The position numbers were made by a program, and so were the translations under genes. 30,520 bases of DNA. It comes from Gymnopilus junonius. Taxonomy: Eukaryota > Basidiomycota > Agaricomycetes > Agaricales > Galerinaceae. Shown here in pieces: positions 21,437 to 30,520 of the stretch. The stretch is from NCBI GenBank assembly GCA_015501075.1, contig JADNYJ010000388.1, positions 1 through 30,520 of the forward strand. Reading direction: 5' to 3'. The stretch's first letter is position 1, and every line of letters begins with the position of its first letter. The notes beneath the pieces are model-generated. The model was not told the origin of the DNA. It worked only from the letters and a program-made list of their open reading frames with translations, and did not search any database.

Positions 21437-24400
21437 ATGTCGGGCAAGGCTCCTCCAAAAGGGCCGAGGGCTCTGTTGGGATCTCAGCAGAGCTCGTCAT
21501 CGGGGCCCTCATCCTCCACATCGTCCTTGCCACCGCCTGCTGTGAATCACAATTTCGCACAGCATCACCACAACCTCCTCCAAGACCTGCTCTGTCTTTC
21601 ACTCCAAATCCTATCAACAGCAGGATCGGCGCGACACCTCCAACGGGCCCGAGAAGTCTTCAAGGAAACAATCGACCACCTCCGCCTGGTCCAAAACATC
21701 TCAATGGCCACGGAGGACCACACTCAAGTTCCGGCGGTCCTAATGGTCTTGGTCCCTATGCTCTACGCACTGACCGTAATCCAATAATGATAAAGGGCAA
21801 AAAGCGAGACATGGGTCAAGTACAGGTGTACGTACCCATATTTCGATCATTTGCCACAAACTGTATTAATTAGCGCTTGCCTCTGTTTTTTTTTTTTTGC
21901 TTTATTTGTAATTTTTTGTCTTTTTGTATTGTATTTTAGGGTAACCATGGTTGGCCATCTGCCCATTCTCAAGGTTATTCGCGGGGGGAATCAGCTTTAA
22001 ATGGGATTACTAATGGCTCTGGGCCAAGCAGTAGTGGCAGCAGTGGCATTGCTGCCCAAAAGCAAGCACACACCGGTCCTTCCTCGTCTTCTGCTGTTCA
22101 GAACGGACGACCAGGAGAGCTGAAGCAGGACAGGCCAGTGTGCATATTCCAATGCAGCCTCGTCGAGATCGGAAGCCCAGTGTTTCTGAACCCCGCCGCC
22201 CCGACATATGACCCACCCCACCCCCACCCCCAACCCAACCGCCTCCTTCTTTGCCACCTTTACCACCTTCAGCGGAACCTCATGTTCCTCCTCCACCGTT
22301 ACCTCCTTCAGAACCTGCCCCGCCACCACCACCTCCAGAACTGTCCCGCCACCACCACCTCCATCTGTACCTTCAATATTTTCGCAACCTCCTTTGCCTC
22401 CAACAACATCTCCACCTCTGCCACCTCTGCGACCTATACCATCAGATCCGCTTCCTCCTTCGACAGAGGAGCCTCTTCTTCACCAGGACGAACCAATGCC
22501 TTTCCAAGACGAAGACGAGGAAATGGAAATCATTCCTCCTCAACCCTCCTTTCACGACCTTCCTCCCGGTCGTCGAACGGTCACCTTCGCCGACCATCAT
22601 TCCTCCACCCCAGCCTCCGATCATGCAAAACATTTCCTCCCTCAACGGCCTGCTTCACCTCCTTGGGCAGCTTCTTCCTCCAGTCGCTCAAGGGACTCTT
22701 CCGATCACACCGTCCTTCTGAGAGGACTCAGTCTCCTAAGAAGCGTCGTTCTCCAACACCACAACCCCCTCCTCCGCCTCCTCCGCCTCCTCCATTACCC
22801 TCTTGGCCTCCAGCCCAAAGTGAATACTCTCCTGGGCGGGCGTTCAAGGTCCTATTTGATCCTGCTGTCGATTCTGCTTCTTCTTCCTACACCCTTTTCC
22901 AGTATCCAAACACCAGGCTGCCGTCATATTACCGCGGTTTGATCGAGCATGTGCGGAAACATAGTTCTAGCAGCCGGCCGAGCGGATAAAGGCAAAGGAA
23001 AGGGAAAGGAAATATTATACAGGTACGAGGGTGAGGTTCTCAGGCCTGGGCCTGATGAAATGGACATTGGGGATATGAAGGAGGATGAGGTTGTGCCTTC
23101 CGATCCGAGGAAAAACACGTCCATTCGTCGGCCTAGTCTAATAAGAAGGGTGAATACGGAGCTTATTCCTTTGAAATACGAGGTCAGTGTCCAGTTTTCC
23201 TCGTTATAACCTTTTCCTTTCATTTTATGTCATCTTTGGCATATGGGCACAGACAGCTTTCATGCTGTCAACACCTCCTTTTCTACGTACCATCTTTCTT
23301 TCTAATCATTTTTGCATGTCCGCTATGAACTATTTGATTGACATCACAATCTTTCTTTTGACAGTACGACGTCAACTCCACTGGACCACCGCCGCCTACG
23401 TCTGTGCTAATAACCAACTTCTCGCCACTAACTTCCAACCGCGACCTCCGGCGGCACCTGAGCCAACACGGTGCCATCCTTTCCTTCGAGCCCCAAATAG
23501 ACAAAGAGAACGGCAGCGCTCTCGGCATTGTCTTTGTTAAATTCCAAACGCATGAAGAGGCCAAACGCTGTGTTGAGCGTGAACATGGGAGGAAAGGAGG
23601 AATCGGAGCCCTCGGCGTGTCGATGATGAAGCCTGGAGAGGTGGAAGAGTGGAAGGTTGTATTTGATGGGGAGGGTGTAAAATTGAAGGCAGTGTTAAAG
23701 GAGTTGGACGAGAGGAAGAAGAAGGAGAGAGAAGACAAGAGGAAGGGTGTCAACGGTGGAAGCTCTGGTCCTTCTTCCATACCTAATGGCCTCAAGTCAA
23801 GTGCTACTCCCATGAGTGGGATTGGAACACCACAATCTGGGATGCAGAGTCCTGCTCCACCAAGGAAAGGCGGACCTCCAGGACCTCCGAATCATTTGCG
23901 AGGTAGTATGCAACAACGGCCTGTAGGTCCTAATGGTCCGCCTGCCCATCCAAAAATGCATCCCTCCCTCCACGACCATCGGCCAGTGTAGTCTCAGCAG
24001 CAGGTCCAACAACATCTCCCACCAGCCTCGGACTAACCGGCATAGGCTTTACGACACCAACCGCCACATTCACGTTGGAAGACACTTCAGCACCAAGCGA
24101 CAGCAAAAGCACCCTTCTTCAACACAAACGCAGGCCAATAATCTTAAAGATCTACGGCCTGTCTCTGCAGTGCTGCAGCGGGCGCGTGCCAAAGCCGCCG
24201 CCATGCATTCTAAACCTTCCAGTCAAAGTCGGCGACGACGCAGAAGAAATTAGCACAGGCGACGAAGGGCGTGTTGGCTGTGTACCAGGAGGAGGAAGAG
24301 AGGACGATGATGACGATGATGGGCGCTGATAAGTCCGCGGCGGACAGGGAGAAGGAAAGGCAGGAGGTGGTAAGGCAGCTGGCGGAAAATGGACATGAAC

Positions 24401-26416
24401 ATGTCAAAATCCATGGGCATGGGGTTTGGGTGCGGGGCTGGAGGAAGATGTCAGGACGTTTTTGACTGGTTTCGAGGTCGATAAGGTAGGTCCTTCGTAT
24501 CATTTCTTTCTCTTCCTTTTTTTTGTAGTTTAACCTTGATTGCTGAGATAAACATTATTTTAGGTTCTGAAAGACCACACTGGGCTTTATGTCACCTTTC
24601 GAAAGAAAGGTGTGGCGCAGCGTGCAGCAACAGTCAGTGCTACGAGGCGCCTTGGAATGCAGTCCGTGACCTGACCTGGCATCCACCACCAACCTACATT
24701 CCAGTGAAGGAGAAGGCACACTGGGATGATGTCGAGCTCGTAGAAGCTGCGCAGAAGATGGTAGTCCAAGAATTGAGGACTTTGCTGGAGAAGGACATCA
24801 CTGATCGGATTGTGGCGCATGACCTCAAGAAGATATGGCAGGAGGAGAAGAGCAAGAGCACGAGTACGTTTAATAAGGAGCTGAAGCCGCTGGAGAGGAA
24901 GGGCTTGAAGGGCTTGTCGTTCAAGAAAGCCAAGAAGGTTGTGGGTTGAGGTTGAGGAGAAGCAGGAGCCGGAACAGGGACAAGAGAGGGAGGAAGAAGA
25001 GGAGGAAAGTGAAATTGATGAGAGGCCAAAGAAGAAGAGAAAGACAGACGTGATCAAGAAGCCTGCTAGGAAAGTAATTGATGAAGAGGATCTGGAGTCT
25101 GAAGAAGAGGACGAAGAAGACTTGGCGCGTCTGGCTGCTCTAGGCTCAGAACGGGCGCCCAAGCGTGCTACCTCAGAAGATCGCGAAGAGGAGGAAGAGG
25201 AAGAACCAGTAAAGAAACAAAAAGTCGAAGAAGAGGTCAAACATAAGAAGGCGATCAAGAAATCCAAGAAAGCTCTGCGCGTGCAAGAGGTCATCCTGGG
25301 CGATGCAGAAACTTTCGAGTCGCCTGCTCTGACCAACTTCGTCTCGACTCTGCTTTGGAGTCATCACTATCGCCTTCTCGATCTCCTACTCCTGTCGTTA
25401 TTCAGCCCAAGCAGCGACGTAAACGACCCCTCACACCGCCGCCGACACCGCCACCCGATCCCTCGCTCCGGATCTCTGCGAAGACGATGAAGACCTATAT
25501 TACGCCAAACTTGCCTTATCCGGGGAGATGCCAAGTCAAGAGAAGCTACAGGCACCTGCTGCACCTGCTGATCCTGATGTGCCCTTTCGCAAGCATCTCA
25601 CAGGAAGCGCGAGAACGGAAGGATACTACAAAATCACGCATGCGGAGAAGGCTGCGTATGTGGCGCAATACCAAGCACGTGCTGCAAATGTACCTCCTAT
25701 CGTGGACGAGCCTCAGCCACAGCACATCACCTCTTCTCGCTCTAACCGTGCCAATGCTCGTCGCCGCGCCCTGGTCTCGAAGAGATCAATCAGGTTCAAC
25801 GAGCCGTGGCGCTGTCCAAGGGCGAAACTGCCAACGAGCTGACGTTCAAGTTCAATCAGCTACAGACAAGGAAGAAGCACCTCCGCTTTGCTCGGTCGCC
25901 TATCCATGATTGGGGCTTGTACGCTATGGAGAAGATTTCGAGAGGCGAGATGGTGATTGAGTATGTGGGAGAGATTATTCGTGCGCAGGTGGCGGACAAG
26001 CGTGAGAAGGCCTATGAGAGGCAGGGCATTGGAAGTAGCTATCTCTTCAGGATTGATGAGGACCTCGTGGTGGATGCTACCAAGAAGGGTAATCTTGGTG
26101 CGTTACTTGGTTTATCATTAACCTCTTCACGCTAACTTAATCTCTTTTCGCCGCTAGTCGCCTGATCAACCACTCTTGTGATCCAAATTGCACTGCGAAA
26201 ATCATCACGATCAGTGGCGAGAAGAAGATCGTCATCTATGCGAAGCAAGATATCGAACTGGGCGATGAGATCACATACGGTGCGTGCTGATCAAGGCTTC
26301 TCCCGAAAACCATGATTCTGATACATCTTGCCAATTTAGACTATCATTTCCCATTCGAGCAAGACAAAATCCCCTGTCTCTGTGGTTCTGCGAAGTGTCG
26401 TGGATTCTTGAACTAG
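21437..26416 (+). CDS. SET1: SET1 histone H3K4 methyltransferase (COMPASS catalytic)
   Basis: Set1 is the catalytic subunit of COMPASS and methylates histone H3 lysine 4. Domains in order: Pro/Ser/His-rich N-terminus (21437-22960), RRM (about 23365-23590, LITNFSPLT as RNP2 and GIVFVKF as RNP1), Lys/Glu-rich helix, SET-associated domain (about 24390-24700, [15 protein letters not shown] joined to [15 protein letters not shown]), acidic/basic linker (24950-25330), N-SET (about 25500-25780, [18 protein letters not shown]), SET (25850-26370, [35 protein letters not shown]) and post-[16 protein letters not shown]. Introns fit at 21826-21939, 23183-23364, 24486-24563, 26098-26157 and 26280-26339. 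The frame changes about 17 times, each explained by one lost base, including a missing G right at the 26157/26158 acceptor. Because the domain text stays conserved, I infer consensus errors rather than a dead gene. One TGA near 22206 remains unexplained. Confidence 0.93.
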
Positions 26417-26769
26417 ATTCTTTATAATCATCATCATTCAGCATCCATTGTTTTTATTTGCCGTTTATACCCTGCTAGCTTGCGTTTTTTTTTTCGCTGT
26501 CTGCATATCGAGCCATGTATTTGTTTTTTTATTTCCACCATATCGCAAAAGCTTTCCTCCGTTTCACGTCCATGGATACCCGCACACCCAGCTCGGCCTT
26601 CTGAAATGTTGCAAGTGGACCAGGAAAAAGGCTTGGCTGAAGTCAAGTGCTTGGAGTATATAAATTTGTCACAACATTGACAGCCACAGGCAAACAAATG
26701 ACCGAAGAGTATATAGGGGGTCTCAGATGAATTTCACTAACTTCCAAATCATTTAAAAACCCTCAGCTT
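26417..26769. other. SET1 downstream region with TATA-like elements
   Basis: This holds the SET1 3' untranslated region (T-runs at 26486-26535) and, nearer 26770, two TATA-like boxes, TATATAAA at 26657-26664 and TATATA at 26710-26715. ORFs here are short and overlapping and I do not support any. Confidence 0.4.
26710..26715 (+). promoter_or_regulatory. TATA-like box before the small basic ORF
   Basis: TATATA lies 55 bases before the ATG at 26770, a usual fungal distance, and is followed by a GGGGG run. A second TATATAAA is at 26657-26664. It supports but does not prove that the small ORF is expressed. Confidence 0.3.
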
Positions 26770-27063
26770 ATGCTTCCTCCCGGCAATAATACGAAACTTA
26801 AGGACTCTCATAACAAAGACTTCAAGGGCAAGCGACGCGTCCATTTCGTCTCCAAGGGCGCTAGTAGCAAGGACGTTGATTCTTCATCTAAAGTAAAAAA
26901 GGCATCTAAACGCTTGTCATGGTGTCAACGCCTCAGAAAGGCGTTGTGGTCGAAAATGCTATCACTTCCTTGGTATCGTCCGCCAACTGTCCCTCCCGGT
27001 CCTTGGAAAACGCACTTCGGTTATCAACCAGTGCCTAAGAAGTACGTTCAGAATAATTTTTAA
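26770..27063 (+). CDS. Small basic protein, 97 residues, unknown
   Basis: This is a single uninterrupted ORF with TATA-like boxes upstream. The first 65 residues are very rich in Lys, Ser and Arg (KDFKGKRRVHFVSKGASSKD). The C-terminal part is Pro/Trp-rich (LPWYRPPTVPPGPWK). No signal peptide or membrane helix is present. It is not recognised. Support is limited to its length, composition and promoter context; no intron helps to test it. It lies between SET1 and a tRNA gene. Confidence 0.4.
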   Translation: MLPPGNNTKLKDSHNKDFKGKRRVHFVSKGASSKDVDSSSKVKKASKRLSWCQRLRKALWSKMLSLPWYRPPTVPPGPWKTHFGYQPVPKKYVQNNF

Positions 27064-27213
27064 GGTCATGTTGAGTTAATTTTAGTCTCAGGGAACTGCC
27101 TTGACATAGCTGGACATTTGGGGGTTTATCATCAGTCAACCCTTGAGAAGCGTGCAGGAAAATATGGTCCGACCAGAGCCGATGAGGTGCGCCTTATAAT
27201 TTTCATTCGGAAC

Positions 27214-27217
27214 AAAA
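27214..27217 (-). terminator. Pol III T-run terminator of the tRNA gene
   Basis: On the minus strand a TTTT run begins four bases after the tRNA 3' end, which is the usual RNA polymerase III stop signal. Confidence 0.6.
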
Positions 27218-27220
27218 TAT

Positions 27221-27317
27221 CTGTCCCGGAGAGACTCGAACTCTCGATCTTCCGATGTCCTTGGAATTACACTTATTCCTAACAGTCGGACGCCGTAACC
27301 AACTAAGCCACGGGACA
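27221..27317 (-). tRNA. tRNA-Asn(GUU) with a 23-nt intron
   Basis: Read on the minus strand, the acceptor stem TGTCCCG pairs perfectly with CGGGACA. The anticodon stem TCCGA/TCGGA encloses CT-GTT-A, and the T arm GAGAG-TTCGAGT-CTCTC is perfect. The A box (TGGCTTAGTTGG) and B box (AGTTCGAGTCT) are good. The anticodon GTT (27281-27283) gives asparagine. A 23-nt intron at 27257-27279 sits between positions 37 and 38, the canonical place. The D stem GCTT/CGGC pairs only three of four, so the gene may carry a change or a lost base there. The discriminator is G. Confidence 0.88.
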
Positions 27318-29066
27318 ACTCCATCGTTTGTTTACCAGTTGCAGCTCAAGGCAGTATAGACCGTCGAGATTTGGCCTGGGGTGGTGGGTGTCGTGCATGA
27401 GAGCTGGACCAATTTTGGGTTGGGTGAGAACTGAGTATTTAATCAGCTTAATGCTAAGGCTTGTTCAAAAGCATAGGACGGCCTAATTTTCGGTTTTGCT
27501 TTCTTAAAATATTCTTCATTTCGTATTTCCTAGCCGTCGTATGTTTATCCGGTCGGTCCGCGACCCTTCCATTCCAAGTACTGAACTGAATTGTCGCATC
27601 ATTAGATTAGTTGGCCTAGTTCTGTGGGTGGCTTACTATGGCGCCCAAATACTTCCAAGGAAAATTGTAACTAAAATTACGCACTAAGCATGCGTTTTCC
27701 TGAGTTTTATCAAACGTATTTATCAACATATGTCAAGCTACGCTTTAACTAGGATTTCACTTTTTGACATTTGTGGGAGCCGATTCTCTTACGTATTTTC
27801 AAGATGGTTTGTGCAACCCAAGAGTGAAATCTTACTGGGCCATGCCAGTTTTCCTCGGAGTGCGCGCGATCGTCATAAGTTGGTCTGTGAGAGGAATCAG
27901 TGACGGATCTCAGAACCTACTCTGCAATGAGCTCTTACCTCTTACAAATCATGTCATCCTGGAGCACATGCACGCTTCGTGGTTGAAATGAATGATCGTA
28001 GTACTCCGGATCCTCCCTGTAAGCACAGCACCATGAAGGTATGGAATTAGTAAAGGCTTTTCCATACCAGTGCCAACTAACTCCAAGCTCACGTAACAGA
28101 TACCCTGAGTGCTGGCCTCCTACGGATGCCTATCACCGAGAGCCGAGACAAGCACACAGGCTACAGATTGCGGTCATCTTTTCTTGGGAATTATCCTGGT
28201 TGGAACATGAGAAAATATGATCCACACCAAAGTCCGTGATTAAACTATCAACTAGTTGAACGAAACGAAGCCGTTGAAATACCCCAGAAGGTCTGTTCAA
28301 CCTTACCGCAAAACCTTTGCCATTTGGTGACCTGAAGCGAGAAGCTGGCGGGGAATTGAAGCCAAGTGAAAATTCTAAATTTAGCCTATTCCTCACGGTG
28401 ACATTCAGTAGCAGTGGGTAGTTGCTGCCATCTATAATGTCTTGTCTGTAGACCTAATAGCTACCCCGCAAAAATTCAGCTGCCTTGTTGAAAACCAGAA
28501 CATTGCAGAGTAGCTTAAGGCAAGAACGCACAATGGTCGGATATCTTTAGTAACACCTTATTTGGCTTGTGTAGCCTTGTGTATCCGTGTTTTTAGAACT
28601 CCGCCTGCTTCTCCGCACCTCTGGGTAGTGTCCTGCCATCTGGCGACCTCGCTCTTTAACAAAACGGAAACCGCGCAGCGTTTAAAACTCTAAATCACGC
28701 GCAGAATACTTACCGCTAATTTCCAAGTATCCCTATGCATTACGCAGGGAGCGGTTTGTAGGCAATTTCACGAGAAGTCCCACTGCTGGCAAAGCTGTAC
28801 GTGTCTGATAAACTATATAACGTTTACCGGTTGGTTCAAAGCAGCTCATAATGCAAAACTATAAACTCCCTACTATCTCTATCTCTGGCATGGATAGGAC
28901 TTTACAAAGATCACAATCCGCTTTCGAAGTGAGATAATGCCGCAGTCTGTCGCCAGCGATCAGATTTACAGTGACCTTCATCAAAGAATACCAATTACAT
29001 GACTGGGAGGTAGCGGAGGGCTGGAAGCGGCTCCCGATGTTTGCATTCGGTTTTATTTAGCAATGT
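27318..29066. other. Long region with no assignable gene
   Basis: Short ORFs occur at 27764-27991 (+) and 28133-28396 (-), and a plus-strand stretch ending IKEYQLHDWEVAEGWKR at about 28970-29058 reads like protein. None can be extended into a gene model. Two segments, about 28314-28390 and 28632-28710, share a weak similarity (GCCATYTGGYGACCT). I find no terminal repeats or transposase text. Confidence 0.3.
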
Positions 29067-29819
29067 CTAAGCCATCAGGACTTCAGAGTTACGTAAATCC
29101 GCTGGTTCATCCATTTTTTGGAAATAGGAATCGAAAGCTTGGCCACCTCGTTTATTGGGCTTAACTTTCTCCCATGGCAGACTTTGTAGATCCCCGATCC
29201 CCTTCAGCAGGAAATTGTGGTCACTGGATCGAAAGTGGCGGTCTTTTAGCTCACGAGAAAGTCCTGTAGTTTATTTTCCCTTGGGAGGCTGCCTTTATTT
29301 CTGAATTAGTCCCCATTCTTTAGTGCACCCAACAAGCACGCAAGTCACCATACGTATACATCACTTTCAGAAAACAGTACGTAAAAGCTGCTTATAATCT
29401 GCTCTTCGTTTTCAAAGTCCTCGTCGGTATTCTTCTAACTCATCCGGTATGTCGAAGAGTCTACTGAGTCTGCTCGTGGACAGAGTCCAAGGCAATTTCC
29501 AATCATGACCAACGGTTGATGCATCAATCTGCATTACTGATCTCCAGAATGATAAACTGATATCACTTGAATTCAGTTGGAAACCAGCATAGCTTTGGCG
29601 GACCCGCAGAGCCAGTGACCTGCCGGTGAATAATATGGGGAAGTTTCTAACTTTAGGTAGGACGGCAAAAGTTCTCAAGCACTTCGCTCCTCCGGACTTC
29701 CACCGGTCGAGCTGCGTCGGCAATCTGCAAAGGAAGAATTACGAATTACAATGGGTAATCATGCTAGTCTAAGCAAGTAACACAGGGGTCTTCATCTCAA
29801 TGCTCATTGTCGATTCCAT
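29067..29819 (-). CDS. Putative minus-strand gene, unknown function, frame-damaged
   Basis: This is an unrecognised protein. ATG at 29819-29817 opens a 36-nt exon (29784-29819). A 59-nt intron at 29725-29783 (GTGTTA..TTGCAG) joins IADAARPVEVRRSEVLENF. The text then continues in a second frame (FPILFTGRSLALRVRQSYAG, DWKLPWTLSTSRLSRLFDIP), shifts again to DEDFENEEQIISSFYVLFSE, and meets a probable intron at 29264-29348. The last exon reads GLSRELKDRHFRSSDHNFLL and LPWEKVKPNKRGGQAFDSYF, ending at TAG 29069-29067. Two or more frame changes are required, and the last intron's phase also does not match, so a further indel is likely there. The acidic stretch followed by a basic, aromatic C-terminus looks like real protein. 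No catalytic motif is apparent. Confidence 0.45.
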
Positions 29820-30520
29820 TATCGTTTAGGAAATGCCTGCTTAAGTTGTCATGATAGTGAGGCGGGCCTTGCAAGGAACTCGCTGCCCTGAGGTCTCTTC
29901 TTCGATATCATGACTGGAACGATGGAATGATGTCAATTTCATTGTTGATGAATTGGTAAGCTTTCATAACAACCTATATGATGCAGCGTTCCCACAACAG
30001 ATCTACTTAAGTGAGGCGCGGCCTGCCTTTTCGATCGAGTTCATTGAATCACGACATCATTGAAATTAAGGGTATATCGGCCCCCACATCTGGTCAACTG
30101 TTGCATGGTGCACAGCAAATTTCGGCCATCGCAGACGAAAGGAGTTTGACAGTATCGGTGACGCAGCTCAGAGCACCCTATGTTCTATGATGGGGTCGAG
30201 GTAGTTCAAGTAACGAGGGACAGTAATTGAAGTATTCAGGTCAATCGCAATTAATTGATTCAATAATTAGGGTTGGTGGTATATGGGTACACTATACAGC
30301 TTGAGCAGTCAGCAAAGCAGGTAAAACATCTAAAAAGAGTGTGGATTCTGGGAAGTCCGAAATAGTTGTCGTTACCAAAAGAATGTAAGCAAGGATAGAT
30401 GGGCAGCGTGAAAAGTGTGAGGTGTGAGTGGGTCATGACTGCAGAGTCATGTTTTGAGTCTGCATGGGGGTACCGTTCATTACGTCAAAACTAGGTATCA
30501 TATCGTGATGAATTCGTTTC
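29820..30520. other. Right end, nothing assignable
   Basis: No ORF of 60 codons or more and no RNA gene was found. It may hold the 5' region of the minus-strand candidate gene ending at 29067. Confidence 0.3.

Noticed and set aside
22208..22942. Separate Pro-rich protein of 244 codons
   Set aside because: It is one of three overlapping open frames in the Pro-rich N-terminus of SET1; the frames hand over to each other by one-base steps.
24587..25336. Minus-strand ORF of 249 codons rich in Ser
   Set aside because: Antisense of the Lys/Glu-rich SET1 linker (GAG/GAA read as CTC/TTC); the SET1 frame is clearly the coding one.
27318..30520. Transposable element or LTR remnant
   Set aside because: I looked for terminal repeats, poly-purine tracts, and transposase or reverse transcriptase motifs and found none; only a weak repeat-like similarity between 28314-28390 and 28632-28710.

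Overview
The window reads as nuclear DNA of a mushroom-forming basidiomycete (Agaricomycetes). Evidence from the sequence: genes are packed on both strands, coding regions are cut by many 50-80 nt GT..AG introns with CTAAC/CTGAC-like branch sites, and the content is typical of that class (a TPR-CHAT protein with 45-residue repeats, a coiled-coil F-box-like protein, a secreted S41/CPAF-like peptidase, a DUF1308 protein, and the H3K4 methyltransferase SET1). There are no bacterial operons, CRISPR arrays or phage genes.

Layout. 1-1079 is the 3' part of a decayed CHAT-domain gene. 1342-2965 holds two candidate minus-strand genes, and 2966-4438 shows only short open stretches. 4439-7932 is a second, nearly complete TPR-CHAT gene on the same strand, so the left end is a tandem CHAT paralogue cluster. 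8104-8887 (+) and 9150-9773 (-) are unrecognised, frame-lesioned candidate genes. 10011-12177 (+) is a DUF1308/UPF0415 protein. 12477-12789 (-) is a clean two-exon gene for an 83-residue protein. 13024-16017 (+) is an intact 18-exon S41 peptidase gene. 16306-18326 (+) is an F-box-like gene with an in-frame stop and one frameshift. 19348-20522 (+) is a proline/serine-rich protein of unknown role. 21437-26416 (+) is SET1. 26770-27063 (+) may encode a small basic protein. 27221-27317 (-) is an intron-containing tRNA-Asn(GUU). 29067-29819 (-) is a candidate gene. The rest of the right end is not assignable.

A cross-cutting feature is that most genes are broken by frameshifts, and nearly all correspond to the loss of one base. 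SET1 alone needs about 17 such losses, although its RRM, SET-associated, SET and post-SET blocks are well preserved. SET1 is normally a single-copy conserved gene, so I infer that many of these are assembly or consensus deletions rather than decay. The S41 gene (1,950 coding bases) and the 83-residue gene have none. The first CHAT copy is different: its lesions are mostly extra bases, and I read it as a genuine relic. I see no operon-like functional system. The most interesting element is the tandem TPR-CHAT (caspase-like) pair with a freshly expanded repeat array.
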